Shown piece after piece: positions 46,396 to 58,379 of a stretch of DNA of 64,000 nucleotides; within the stretch, counting starts at the first letter, position 1; each line of letters begins with the position of its first letter. The stretch covers positions 1,178,001-1,242,000 of the forward strand of contig CM038915.1 in the NCBI GenBank assembly GCA_021904315.1, read 5' to 3'. The position numbers and the translations under genes are program-made. The notes below the pieces were generated by a model. The model did not search any database and had not been told where the DNA came from. It saw only the letters and a list, made by a program, of their open reading frames with translations. The DNA comes from Sphagnum magellanicum. Lineage: Eukaryota > Streptophyta > Sphagnopsida > Sphagnales > Sphagnaceae.

Positions 46396-46632
46396 ACCAA
46401 GGCAAAGGCTTGCAACATGAAGGCTCACATTCTAAATCTAGGGAAATAGAGCGCCTTCTGTCCCTCGTCTCCATGCATACATAACTTGCAATCATAAAAC
46501 ACACAAAACAACATGCTATTCTTAGCTTCATACAATTATAGTGCACATTGCAATCACTATGCTCCATCAACTGTCGATTTAGGATAGTCCTCTAGCAACT
46601 TTTTCATTTTAGGACTCCTTATAGGTCACACT

Positions 46633-46725
46633 AATACCTAGGGGCCAAAAATCCCTTTAGCTAGTACACTCTATAATGAATCTAAACACAATATCCTTGC
46701 CATGGTAGGCAAGGCCAACAAAATT
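46633..46725 (+). repeat. Repeat family copy 2 (second part only)
   Basis: Contains acctaggggccaaaaatccc, tctataatgaatctaaacac and ggtaggcaaggccaacaaa, the last 95 bp of the complete copy at 50633-50970. Confidence 0.75.
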
Positions 46726-48478
46726 GGGCTCTGGAGTGCATGCTGCCTTGCCTCATTGGATGAGTGAAATTTCTATCCTTTGATTTGTTTGTCACCAAAT
46801 TTCAGCAAGAAATATGAGAATATATTTTTTTAATTCTTAAATATGAGATAATAATGTCAGCTACCCTAATACCTACCTACCTGACTCCAGGAGCAAGTAT
46901 GGGTACCTTTTGACTCAAGTTTTGGCCCACCCAGAACACACACACACACACACAAAAAGAAAAGGACTTGCACTTTTGGGCTGAAGCTTTTATTTACGGG
47001 AAGTACGAATGGAGTAGTCGACTGCCTTGAAGATGCAAGCTTTTTTGGTTTTACTATCCACCCAACTGCAGGATCATCTCCTGGCTGCTGCCTGCCTCTT
47101 TCCTGTCCTGTGAACAAAACACCAAAAAGGAAGCTCTGAAATTGGTGATAGGAAAGTTGATGGTTATGATGCTTCTTCAAACAACAAGCAGGAAAAAAAG
47201 GACTAGCCTTATGAAGATGATATCCAAATTAACCCCCCCCCCAAATTAAAAGATTTAATGATATTTTTCTGGGTCTGTTGGCAGGTAACTGAAAGTGATC
47301 TTACAAAACCAAGCCCTCCAAAACAAAATAAAGCTTTAGTGATAAATTAAACAACTCAGCTCTGGCTTCCTTACTAGGTAAACAAAAAAAATTCCATGCT
47401 CCACCAAGACATGAAAATAGAAATTAAACACACACACTCACATAGAATCCTATGTCCCCATGATTTTGGCCATCACATTTAGCCTATGTGAAAAGGGAGG
47501 CTGAGCAAAGTTAGGAAACTAGTTTTAGGGTTTAAGGTGCAGTGAGCCAGGCCCAGTATGCCTGGAATAGGCTCTTGTTTTCTTTCACATTTTGGGGATT
47601 TGGAAGGAGGATTAACTTGGAGATTTTTTGGTGTTTTTAGGGGATATTGTTCCCAAGAATGTTGGTAAACTCCCAATAGAATTATATGTTAAAGTATCCC
47701 TGTCTTTGAGCCCCAGTTTGAGCCTCTAATCCTTGGTTTGCGTGTATTCATCAAGTGAGCAAAATCTGATATCATTTAATGAAACTGGGTATCAGTTGAG
47801 AAGATTTTTAAGATCTTATTATTCTGACAAGACTGGATTTGATGAAAGAATATGAGCAGTAGTATCAAGTCAGGCAAATCCAAAACTGGGGCTGAATCTT
47901 TCCCGAGGAGCAACTTAGGTGTGAAAACTAGTTTGGTCCCTGGTTATCTTCCTGTGTACTTTTTTCATCCTGACTTCTCATTTAGTCCCCAGTTTCAGTG
48001 AAACTGTCGGCCAGTAGCCTCAGTTTCGGGTACTTTACAGATGACTCGAATGTATCCCCAATTTTGGTTTTCATGTGTTCTCCAATTTTGTTGTCTATTC
48101 TTTTCCACATGTTTTTCTTACATTGTTCCCATAGTTCCCATGTTTCAATATCCAATAACTCTTGTGTTGGAAGTGTAAACATTATGAAACCACCTTGGTG
48201 CACCCCTGCTCATTGAGGCCCTTCTAATGGTACCTAGAGCATGATGATGGGCACCTTGGTTTGGGAGATCTCCAGGTGGTAAACCAACTAACTAACTAGG
48301 TATATTCCTTAAGAGATAGATTACAATTTACATTCATATCAAATTACAACATATATCACATACATTTTTGCATTACAATGGATGAAACCACACATGTCAT
48401 GAGCCAAAGCCTGATGCCATAAGGAACAAAGTGCACAGATAATGTGCAAGATTAGTGTACTTAACTATAAATAGCTAT
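46726..48478. other. Gene-free stretch
   Basis: Short ORFs without known domains. A (CA)n run lies at 46937-46953 and a C run at 47229-47240. Nothing else supportable. Confidence 0.4.
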
Positions 48479-48897
48479 TACACATTGAATGATAGTTCAC
48501 TCAAAATTAAGTAAAAAACACAAATTCAGACCACCAAATCTAACAATTTCATTCATCATAACATTTTGACTTCACACTTACACACAACCTTATTCCACAC
48601 TCTTTATATTTCAGTATCATTGGCCTGAAAAAAACATCTTCAAGCCTACACACAACTATATTATGCTGAACATTAAAAATAATGATCCCTTTCTACCATT
48701 TCCATCGGTCCTCTAAAACTCTCACAAACATACCAAACCCTATTACACATTTCATCATTAGTTTGCTCAAAATCACTAAAATAAAATAAAAATTGAGACT
48801 ATCAAATCCAACAATTTCATTCGCCATAACATTTTGTCTTCATGCCTACACACAACCCTATTCCACACTCTTTATATTTCAGTACACGGATCCTATA
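48479..48897. repeat. Near-tandem duplication of about 150 bp
   Basis: The blocks attacacatt, gctcaaaat, aatc.aacaatttcattc, cataacattttg, ctacacacaac, ttccacactctttatattt and cagta occur at 48479-48625 and again at 48742-48897, about 265 bp apart. Confidence 0.7.
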
Positions 48898-48912
48898 ACC
48901 CTTGTCTGTATA

Positions 48913-48932
48913 CTTGTCTGTATACAGACAAG
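48913..48932. repeat. 20-bp perfect palindrome
   Basis: CTTGTCTGTATACAGACAAG is its own reverse complement. An extra half copy (cttgtctgtata) directly precedes it. Confidence 0.9.
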
Positions 48933-48963
48933 GTTAAAAACATATTCGGTTGTGTCATTTGTT

Positions 48964-48986
48964 GGGTTTAGGGTTTAGGGGTTTAG
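48964..48986 (+). repeat. Short interstitial telomere-like repeat
   Basis: GGGTTTAGGGTTTAGGGG followed by TTTAG: about three units of the plant telomere word TTTAGGG. The complement contains the telo-box AAACCCTAA. Too short to be telomeric. Confidence 0.7.
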
Positions 48987-50632
48987 ATACTGCAGACATG
49001 ACTTTTTCTGCCAGGAGCTAGGTTCATTGACAGCCTTAAGAAAAAAAGTATTGAAGTTTTCACAGCTTTCAGTTTTTGGGCCTATTTTGGTCAAGAAAAT
49101 CACAGGTACAAAAAGTACATGTTGTTTGTCTGATTTTCTCTCACAATTGAAGGCGAAAAACACACACACACACAAATCAAAAGTGGCCAGAAAAAGAAGA
49201 TTTGAAATTATGGGCAGATGAAAACAGAAGTCATCAACTGCACAGAAGGAGTATACCTATTCATCTAGAAGACAAAAGAGAGAAAGAAAGTCTGTAAAGG
49301 CTGGGCAGATGCACACACAAGAAGGCACCTGGCCCCAGTGGAAAGCTTACCCATCAGCAGCAACTGAGGGCCAGAGCTCTAATACAACACAACACACACA
49401 AAACACAGAGTAAACCTTCAAATTGGATGACAACAAACAAGGCATAATAAGAACAATGAGCCATTGATTGAGCTACAAGAGCAACACCAAACATTGGCTG
49501 CAAACTTGCCACACACGGATCTGCGGGTCTCAAGATCTCATTTAAGATCTTAAATATAGATGAAGTGACGTGATCTCAACAGTGTCCAGTATTTTTGGAC
49601 AGCAGTGCTCATAGTCTCATCCATGCTCATAGCTTTTGTTCCTCCATGGCTCAGCCTGCTATTTTCATCCTTTAACAAACAGTTCCTTTATTGCCCTCCA
49701 GCTACCAAGTGTATTTTGTTCTCAAGGGAGCAGAGTGGAGTTGTTGGGCCCGGTGAATATGCAAGTCAGCGCACACAATGGCCTCTGAGGGCCTGCTCAC
49801 ACATTCACAGAAAATATCTGCTCAACTACACACACACACACAAATTATTAAAAAAGAAGAAAGAAAAAAGCTCTCTGACAAATGGGCATCCTTTCCACTC
49901 AAAGGCCAAAATGCAAGCCAGTTTGCATGTCCACTTGGCTCACCAAGTCCATTCAGCTCCATCAAGAACAAAATATATTGACTCAAGGGGCAATAAACAA
50001 GCCGACGGAGGACAAAAAAAGCAAGCTGAATGGTGAAAGAACAAGAGCAACCTTGCACATCCGCCCAGTCACCCAGCCTCAGCATCAGTCATTGGTCGGT
50101 GAGCATTGCAACTGGGTCCCGCTAATTATGTGTATGCATGTGTGTAGCCTTTGAGCAGAGTCAAGCCTCAGCTCAGATTGCATTTTCATAGCCGGGGGTG
50201 GACATTTTGGTGCCCATATGGTTGGCCCTTGTATTGCTAATGTGAAAAGAGATCAACATCCCATGCAATGAAAATGTTAAGTGTCAGTTTAGTGCTGCAT
50301 TCTTCTTCTTCTTCTTCTTAGTCTTCTTTGTTGCCATAACAACCCACTTTCTTAAAATGCAAAAAGGGGAATGTAAACCGATCACCTTATAAGTCAAAAT
50401 GATTGATGTTCAGACTTCAAACATTATCTCCAACAAGTGAAGCTCCCTCCTATGCATAGTAGGCTTACTTTAACCCAACTTTCAGTCAACTATCCCCAAC
50501 AAAGAAAGGGCAAACAACTTAGCTCTTAAGTTTTTAACTTTGTTCGATCCCAGTGTCCAAGTGTGGAACACTAGGTCAAAACAAGAGAGGTACTTGTTCT
50601 GTAGACCTACTTAGAAAGGAGAAAAGGAAACA
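48987..50632. other. Gene-free stretch
   Basis: Overlapping ORFs on both strands near 49600-50150 (longest 143 codons) share no known motif and disagree in frame, so they are not called. A (TTC)n run lies at 50303-50319. A B-box-like word (gttcgatccc) at 50543 is not enough for an RNA gene. Confidence 0.4.
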
Positions 50633-50970
50633 AGTGGTGGTGTGTCACACTGTGGTGGCCTTGCCATTTACATTAAAAAGTATCTTAAGGCAAAAACAAG
50701 AAGAATTACGAAAACTCAAATATTTCACCATCTAAAAATCTAATCTTCAAAAAAATCCCTCTAGAAGAAACCAAAATGCTTCAAGATATTATAACTCTAC
50801 ACCTAATCTCAAGTTTCAACACAAGCCAAAATATCATCCTTCAAACATCCTCAAATAAAAATAGACCTATTAATTACCTAGGGGCCAAAATCCCTTAAGC
50901 TACCATACTCTATAATGAATCTGAACACAATATATATATTCTTGTCATGGTAGGCAAGGCGAACAAAATA
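50633..50970 (+). repeat. Repeat family copy 3 (complete, about 340 bp)
   Basis: Reference copy. First part: tggtgtgtcacactg, ccttgccatttacatt, ttcaagatattataac, tctcaagtttcaacacaagc, aaaaatagacctatt. Second part: acctaggggccaaaa, cccttaagctac, tctataatgaatct, ggtaggcaaggc. No coding capacity, no clear terminal inverted repeats. A non-autonomous element or LTR piece is likely. Confidence 0.75.
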
Positions 50971-51572
50971 GAGGTCCAGACTCCAGACCAGTCTAGGGTG
51001 GTGGTTCTTTAATCCAGTTCCGGTTCTTTGACAGGTTATATATATATATATATATATATATATAACTGCATATAACTGGTAGGTGTCAAATTGTGAAACA
51101 CTCAGGTCAGAATTAATTAGGCAGATAAAATTTTCGTGGTACCTGCCCATATAACTGACCTGAAAAAAAAAATTAAAGTCAAAGAACTGGGAAAGAACTG
51201 CTAGTTCTTTTCTTTCATGAAAACCAACCGTTCTTTGAAGGGAGTTGTAATACCCAGAATTGGCATTTCTTTGATTCGAGATATTGAATTTTGAATAATG
51301 TTTGTCATTGGAAACTCAATACAATTTCAAATTCAATTAGTTGGATAACAAGTTCACATGCGGGCCAATCGCACAAGTCACACTACTCTATATATTACGA
51401 TAGGTCCTTGTTTGTCAGTTTGTTTACATGTGACTAGGTTGTAACCTTCCCAAACCGTGGTACCCCTTGGTGGAAAGCCCTCAATGAGGTGGGTTGCACT
51501 TGTTGTTCCACAATTTTTCACATCAATGGAGAAAATTTTATTCAAGTTAGAATAATGTTTTGTCTTCGGAAA
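50971..51572. other. Gene-free stretch with (TA)n
   Basis: A (TA)n run at 51036-51064 sits in a segment rich in gttct and agaac words (51000-51240), similar in style to 6630-6790. No gene. Confidence 0.45.
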
Positions 51573-51665
51573 TACCTAGGGGCCTATAAAAATCCCTTAA
51601 GCTACTATACTCTATAATGAATCTAAACACAATATCCTTGCCTTTGTAGGCAAGGCCAACAAACT
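51573..51665 (+). repeat. Repeat family copy 4 (second part only)
   Basis: acctaggggcc, aaaatcccttaagctacta, tctataatgaatctaaacac, gtaggcaaggccaac: the same second part as at 46633 and 50875. Confidence 0.75.
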
Positions 51666-53157
51666 TGCACATGCTGGGCAGTGTGTATTGGCTTAACTTG
51701 GAACTTTTCTACATAAAACCCACTTCCTGAAGCACTTTGTCAAGAGGATGCATGTCTCCATAGATGGATTCTTGTCCAACTGTTTTTCTTTTTCAATGGA
51801 ATCTTGGAAGTAGAAAGTTTCCGCAATGTTGATTTTTCATGAAGGGTACAATGGGTCATGTGACCAGCTAGATCTTTGATGCTAATCATTTTGACAAGTA
51901 GTTTTAGGTTGAACTAATTTTTTGATAGGTAAAAATTGAAAATGAGAATTTGAAAATAAACACAAGAAATTAGTATTGACTGCACTTGGTGACAATGGCG
52001 AGCTTCTATTCACATTGATGAGAAGTCTTTGATCATACATGACATTGGTATTTAATTGTTGCACATTTCTCTCTTGCCTATTTCCATTGTTACCTATTAT
52101 GTTAGTATCTTAACGGATTTTACTATAATTGAATTAGTTTGCAAATTGTTGAATTTTCAAGAAATTTAGTGCCCAACATGCCAAAATGTTGAAATTTCAA
52201 GCTACACAATTCCAAAATAAAATTTTAAGGGTTATAAGCTTTGATCATTAGCATGTGTTTTTTTTCTTCTTTTTTTTTTTTGGTTTCTAGTTGTCACAAT
52301 TATACACACCTTTTTTTTGGGGGTCAATAACATAGCTTTGAGCTTTGATGGAGAATGGGATATTGTGAGTGCAAATGTTTAGTGGACATCATTATGTAAA
52401 TATCAAAATCAAATCTGACAAAAGATTTTTGAATTTATGTGAAAAACATTGTTTAAAGCTTTCGCCCATCATCAAAAAACAAAAACCCTCCACACATCCT
52501 AGTGCAATCCATTACATTTTGAGATATGTAAAAGTTAATTGAAGCGTTATAAATAACATAAAAACAAATGCAAAAAAGAAAGGAAAAAAAATGTAACATA
52601 TCAATGTTATGTATCAAAAGGGATAAAAATTATTGACATCCTCATTACTGTCAAATATTAAATATATTTAAGATGTAAGTCAAAAACCTTGAAAATTTTA
52701 TATAATCTATCAAAATATTTTTTAATAAATAAATTGATTACTCTGAACTAAGGTGCCAAATCTGTTTAAGGTACCACAGTAGTACTTCCCCACCTGCATT
52801 GTGCAGAAGCTTAAAGGCTGTGAAATAATCTCCAAAGTGATGATGCATGTAGTTTGACACAATTGGAACATTGGGTTCCTGACTACCATGACAGATCCAA
52901 ATACTCAAAGAAACATTACATTGCACATGACAAATGTTTTACAGAATTGAAAGGTTCATGGGTCCTCTTGGAATTTGAAGAAAGTTTTTGTTGTTAGATG
53001 TATGATTTTTAGGTCATAAGTGTAGAGCAAAGCTCAAGAGTGAGGGCAGTCCCAAAACAAATGACCTAAGACAAGGCAATAGCCAAATCCAACCTCAGAT
53101 TTTGGGTGCAAATATTTCCCACCTACGGGATTTACCCATTTTGAAGCGGGAAAACCC
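51666..53157. other. Gene-free AT-rich stretch
   Basis: No recognisable gene, RNA or element. T runs occur at 52258-52310. Confidence 0.4.
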
Positions 53158-53376
53158 TAAATCAGCATTGGGTCTCTTTTTTTCCTTGTCTGCCCTTGAC
53201 CCAATCCATTATTTTCACACAAATTTTTTTTATGATGCCTTGATGTGTAATTGGCAGCATCAAAATGTTTGGGCACCTCCAGACACATCTTGGACCAGAA
53301 AATGAAGGGTCGGGGACAAAAAGAAGCAGGCAGTAGTACTTTACACTGCCTGCAATAAGGACCCGATGCTGATTTA
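53158..53376. mobile_element. Possible small TIR element, 219 bp
   Basis: TAAATCAGCATTGGGTC at the left end matches GACCCGATGCTGATTTA at the right end with one mismatch over 17 bp. Inside there is no coding potential. The flanks gave no clear target duplication, so the true ends may differ. Confidence 0.45.
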
Positions 53377-54596
53377 ATGTCTTTCCTTGTGAAAGGTTAT
53401 TCCTCAACCCAAACATGGAATTTATTTATTTATTTATTTATTTATATTTATGTAATGACACAAATGGACAAGGCCACTTCTCTTTGAAGAACCCAGAGTC
53501 TTGAAACGTGAAGAACTGGGTCCAAAACCAGACCAGAGATTCTATCCCCAAAAAACAAATTTCATGCTTGAACTGAAACCAAGGGTTTTTTCAAGCTTAA
53601 ACAATGAAATGGAATTGGGACTAGGGGTTCCCTTGAAAATTAAGAACCCGACAACACTGGTAAGGACTAAGGACCTCAAAGTGAGTCATTTTAAGAATTC
53701 AGGTCCAGTGCTTGCCTCTTGCCTTGGGTTGGGCTCTCATTTCCAAAATAATCTTGTTTTTTTGGTCCTTACCCTACACACATAAGATCCTTGTGAGTGG
53801 GTGCAAGATCCCTCCCTCTCAAACAGTACCTAATCCTAATATCCATCCTCTTTTCAAGAGAGGGATATCATGTGAGGGCTGGCCTCCAAAAATGTTATGA
53901 AACTTCTCCAAGTGTGAAACTCAGAAAAGCACCATTTTTTTGTGGTAAACCGAGTTTCATCCTGTCTTGACCCCCTTTTTCCTTTTCCCTGAGCGCTTGC
54001 ATTGCTGCTACATATTTTTTCAATGCTCTTACCTGTACAACTACTAAAATTACTCTCGAACCTTGTGCATTAAATGCTGAGTTTCATCATTTCATACCCA
54101 GATTTAATAAAATTTCCTTACTGAAAGAGGGGATAGGGGGTGAAAGGAGGCCCAAAGAAGCCGTGATTTTAGGGAAAACTCTCTGGTACAGGTACATTTA
54201 ACAATTGGCCATCAAATGTCCAGTCTCGCATGAGGTCCAGAAAGAGGTTCCAATGCCATAATTCACCTTGAAGCAACTTCACCCGTACTCCTTATTTGGG
54301 CCTTGAGCAATGTTTCTCGGATCCAAGATGATGCACTAATTATTAAACATGAAAATTGGGTATGTAAACGATGACATATGACATAAATAAAATCATTTGG
54401 ACCAATCATTCTATTTGGTCATTCAAGAGCGGTAATTATATTGTGCAGGGCTTGCAAAAAGCATTGAATCCTATGTGTACGGTAGCACACAAGACCACGG
54501 GTATTACCAAAATAAGGGCTCAGGTGATGTTAGATGATTCGGGTAATGCCCATGACCAAGGGTGTTACACAACATAAAAATCAATCTTTTTATTGG
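53377..54596. other. Gene-free stretch
   Basis: An (ATTT)n run at 53422-53452. The 94-codon ORF at 53501-53785 has no known domain and lies in a segment rich in aaccag and gaactg words, probably repeat-derived. Confidence 0.4.
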
Positions 54597-55232
54597 CATT
54601 GCCTACCAAGGCAAGGATATTGTGTTTACATTCATTATAGGCTATACCGAAGTGCCTTTTTAAGTTCGGCATTAAAGTGTTGAGTAATTAATATAATTTG
54701 AAATTTTTGATTTGGCACTCTAGCTTTTGATTTTGAAAATTTTGACATATAAGGAATAAATACAATAATGTTGTTAATGTTTTCATTAGTTTCTTGCTAC
54801 AATTTTGGTTAAACTGATGAAAGGTTGAACATTTTGTTGAAATAGTTGTGGGTTCAAATCTGACCTCTTTGATTGAATTTTCAAAAATTTTGACATCCAA
54901 TGTTGTTCTTTTCTGAAAATTTTGACAAAAGTTAAAATAGTATAATTTGTGCCGAACCTGAAAAGGTACTAGGATAGTAGCTTAAGGAATTTTGGCCCCT
55001 AGGTAATAGGTCTATTTTTATATGAGGATTTTTGAAAGATGATACTTGGCTTGTGTTTGAAACTTGAGAGTAGTTAGAGAGTTATAATATCTGGAAGGAT
55101 TTTGGTTTCTTTCAGAGGTTTTTTTTAAGATTATATTTTTGCATGGTGAACTATTTGAGTTTCCATAATTCTTTTTTTGCATTAAAATACTTTTGAATGT
55201 AAATGACAAGGCCAGAGTGTGACACACCCCTT
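54597..55232 (-). repeat. Repeat family copy 5 (complete, inverted, interrupted)
   Basis: Reverse-complement order of the complete copy: gcctaccaaggcaaggatattgtg, cattcattatag, [insertion], gtagcttaagg, ggcccctaggtaataggtct, gcttgtgtttgaaacttgag, aatgacaaggcc, gtgacacacccc. The insertion at 54651-54970 falls inside the second part. Confidence 0.8.
54651..54970. mobile_element. TIR element (MITE) inside repeat copy 5, 320 bp
   Basis: Begins AGTGCCTTTTTAAGTTCGGC and ends with the reverse complement of AGTACCTTTTCAGGTTCGGC; 18 of 21 terminal positions agree. Comparison with uninterrupted copies (46.6, 50.9 and 51.6 kb) shows that this segment is extra. The flanks aggctata (left) and taggata (right) resemble the single target agagtata in other copies, which would fit an 8-bp duplication as made by hAT elements. 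A B-box-like word (gtgggttcaaatctg) occurs near 54848. No transposase is encoded. Confidence 0.7.
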
Positions 55233-57015
55233 GTTATAATTTTTCTCACACTACCTAGAGGGTACCCACCAGGTACATAGGAAAGCAAAAAAAAAATGAA
55301 GCAAGGCATTTCGGAAAAGAAAATGCCTCACAAGATTATGAATTGTAAGCATACCTTCAACTACACTAAGCATTTCTTTGAAGGTTTATATATATATATA
55401 GACTCAAAACCAATTTATTACCCCCAAACTAGCATAAACTTTATTATACTTCATGCAAAAATTATTATTTAAGTTATCAATGGAACACCTAGGAAAATTG
55501 TTGTGAAAAAAACTACCTCCACAAGGTTCAAAAATGGGCTCAAACGTTATAATTTACATAATGTTCTTGAGCAATTACATCTATCACCATGTTATACAAA
55601 ATTTTGATGGTGGGGAGTCTTGAAACGGCTTTTAAATGGACAAGAATTGTAGTACCCCCTCATTGGTGTATGTAACATTTAAGGTGATGGAATGAGGTCT
55701 CCAAAGCTATATTGGTTAGTGTGATTCCAATTCAAAACTCTTTAAACCATCTTATATTATGGAGCAAGGTGTATTTGTCTTCCTTATATTACATTTGCAC
55801 ATAGTTGTTAATGCAATAAAGTTTTGGCCACACTTGAAGGTAGACCTTAATTTTTAGGTTTTCTTTAACACCAAGTTAATTCATGTTAAGTCATTTGCAT
55901 GCCATAGCTTAACTCTCTTTTTCGTGTTAGAACCAAATTATCATTACATGTTTTTTTTTCCACACACATTTCAACTACATGTACATAACATGCAAAACAA
56001 CACTACAATCCACCTTTTTGTTCTCACTAGTACATTATCATCATGAGAGTTTAACTCGTCTTTATCTTTTTTTTCATGGTGACTCTCCTTTGTTTGTTCA
56101 ATTCACATTTCTACTTTTTTTTCATTCTCTACTTCACTAAGCTTTCTTGTTTTCCTCTCCTTTACACTATTGTTTTATTTTTGGTCGCCAAGAAACAAAG
56201 AGGCTTGCAACATTGTTTCAATGCTTTGGTCTTCACTTGTTATAGTGTGTGCATTTTTTAGTTTAATGTTTTTCATATAGTGTTTTAGCAATTTTGTGCA
56301 TTGTAAGGTTTGAAATTCTTTCTTGTTGCTACAACATTTCATTATTTTTTCTATTCCAATGCTTTAATATATTTTGTTATTCTATCAACTTCACTTTAAA
56401 TTAAAAGTTTTTTTTTTTTTTTAAAGTTTTTTTTTGAGTTTGTTGTTTAATTTTTGTGTGCATTATAAGTTGTTGCAATGGTTTCCCACATAAGGGATGC
56501 ATTTTTTACAATTGTCATTATTTTTATGATAGAAATGATTTTGAATTACAATTGTCATTGTTGTTATGATACAAAATGATATTGATTTGTTTTAGAGATA
56601 GGAACAATGATGCATGCCTTTAATTTCAAGGACATCATGGTGAAATACAACTTTTGATGATCATAATGGTCCTCTACAATTTTAAAATGATGTGATGTCA
56701 AGTTTTTAAGGCTTGATCTTAGATATTGGGTAAAACCAAGATCCATTACTTGGTTCTTTTTTTTTTGCTTGCCACTTATGGAAATGAAAGGTGGATTCAT
56801 CATTTTAAAATGATAGTGCACACTTTTTAACACTGCAATTCAAGTCCAACCTCTTGTTGAGAAGCAAAACACTAGGTATTGACTCATTATACCTATTAAA
56901 ATTTGAGTTACTTGTACAATCTATAAGTTAGCCCAATGACCAAATTACATTATGTGTAGTGAGTTGTTTACAAATGGCCATTCCATTGTTTATCTTATCA
57001 TTTGCAAAGTCATTC
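55233..57015. other. Gene-free AT-rich stretch
   Basis: Short ORFs only. T runs at 56408-56435. It may contain the left part of the Harbinger element that follows, but no terminus was found. Confidence 0.4.
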
Positions 57016-57560
57016 AAACCACTAACATTATGTTTAAAAATTTCATAACTTCATTCATTGGAGACAAGATGTTGATTGTCATGAAGGATTCAAAGATTGG
57101 TGTAGTCTACCTAACATCCATGGTGCAATTGATGGGATTCATGTTGCAATACTAAAGCCTTTTAGACATTTTGTAGATGATTACTACTACCACAAAAGTC
57201 GTGGATACAATGTTGTTGCACAAGTTGTAATGGATTACAACAAATGGTTCCTTGATTTGTTTATAGGCATCCTTGGTTTAATGAACAACTTGTGCATATT
57301 ATGGAAATCTAGTTTCTCTAAGAAAGTAATGTATCAAGATTTGTTGCATCCTAATCAAGGTTGCCAAAAATGATTGTTGTTTATTGGGTGACAAGGGGTG
57401 TCTTGTTAAGTTTGATATTGATAATGCTTTCAAAAATTTAATACACATTTCATGAGTTGTTGGGTAAAATAGAACTACACATTATTCTAGTCCTTGATGT
57501 AATCATTGTTGTGTTTTATTGCACAATATGGTGATTGCCAAAAAAAAATAAGACATGGAT
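57016..57560 (+). pseudogene. PIF/Harbinger transposase remnant
   Basis: The + strand translation gives the landmarks of a HARBI1-type DDE transposase: LPNIHGAIDGIHV (first catalytic Asp in GAIDGIH), DYYYHKSRGYNVVAQVV, MDYNKWFLDLFIG (second Asp region), and, after frameshifts, a late DNAF...LLHNMVIA block. The motif normally reading PGS.HD is changed to LGLMNN, and a stop follows at about 57371. It is therefore inactive. These enzymes cut and paste their own element and related MITEs, usually into TA-rich three-base targets. Confidence 0.75.
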
Positions 57561-58379
57561 AGTACCATGAGTAGTTTGGCAAAAGGAACTAAAGTTGAAC
57601 AACTATGAAAAGCAATTGGGCCTCCCTCACGTGCAAATAGATGCAAAAAAATCAAAGGTCACCTAATCTAATGCACATGTCAAATTGAAAAACATGAAAT
57701 GAGTGGGGAACAACTGAAAATGCAATTGGAAAATTTCCTTAGTAAGCGACGTAATCTTATGTGAAAAGGTATGTCAAATGTTCCAATGTCTTCAAATCAA
57801 ATGTTACAAACATCTTTGAAATTTACAAATGAATTTTCTTTTTTGGAATTCTACCTATTCATCAAATGCATTGTTGTTGTTAGCATAAGTTGCACAAAAA
57901 CCATACCCATGACATGTGTTAGGTTGAAGATGGCATGCACCAAGCTTTGTTGAATAAAAAATTGTTGTATGGTTTCACTATTTGTAATATTCCAATTGCT
58001 TATCTTGAATTTCCAAATTGGTGATGTGAATTATGTCAAAGGAATCAAAAAAAATTATGTTCCCTTTTTTTGTTGCCTTCACTATGTTTTTATGCATTTA
58101 GGGGAAAAAATGACCCAAGTTCTACCAATTGGTTATTACTTGCTTGTCTAAGAAATGATTTGCAACAATGGATCTAAATCTATAAACATTGGTTGGTGCA
58201 TATCATATGCCATTGCATTTTGAAAATTGTTAAACTAAAGTGGATGATTGCAAATATTGATCAATGGAGATGGAATGCCAATTGTTTGTCTTGGTAGAAC
58301 ACAAAATCAAAATGTAACAACCTTTTGCTTCCTAATTTGTTTTGATGTTTCCTAATCTTTTCCTATTGAAACATCTAGT
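57561..58379. other. Spacer between the two Harbinger ORF remnants
   Basis: AT-rich, with two 60-codon frames that show no motif. It separates the transposase remnant from the opposed second ORF remnant. Confidence 0.35.

Noticed and set aside
49605-50154. Overlapping ORFs of 143, 90, 87 and 67 codons
   Set aside because: They conflict in frame and strand, carry poly-His/Thr artefacts of a (CA)n run, and match nothing I know.
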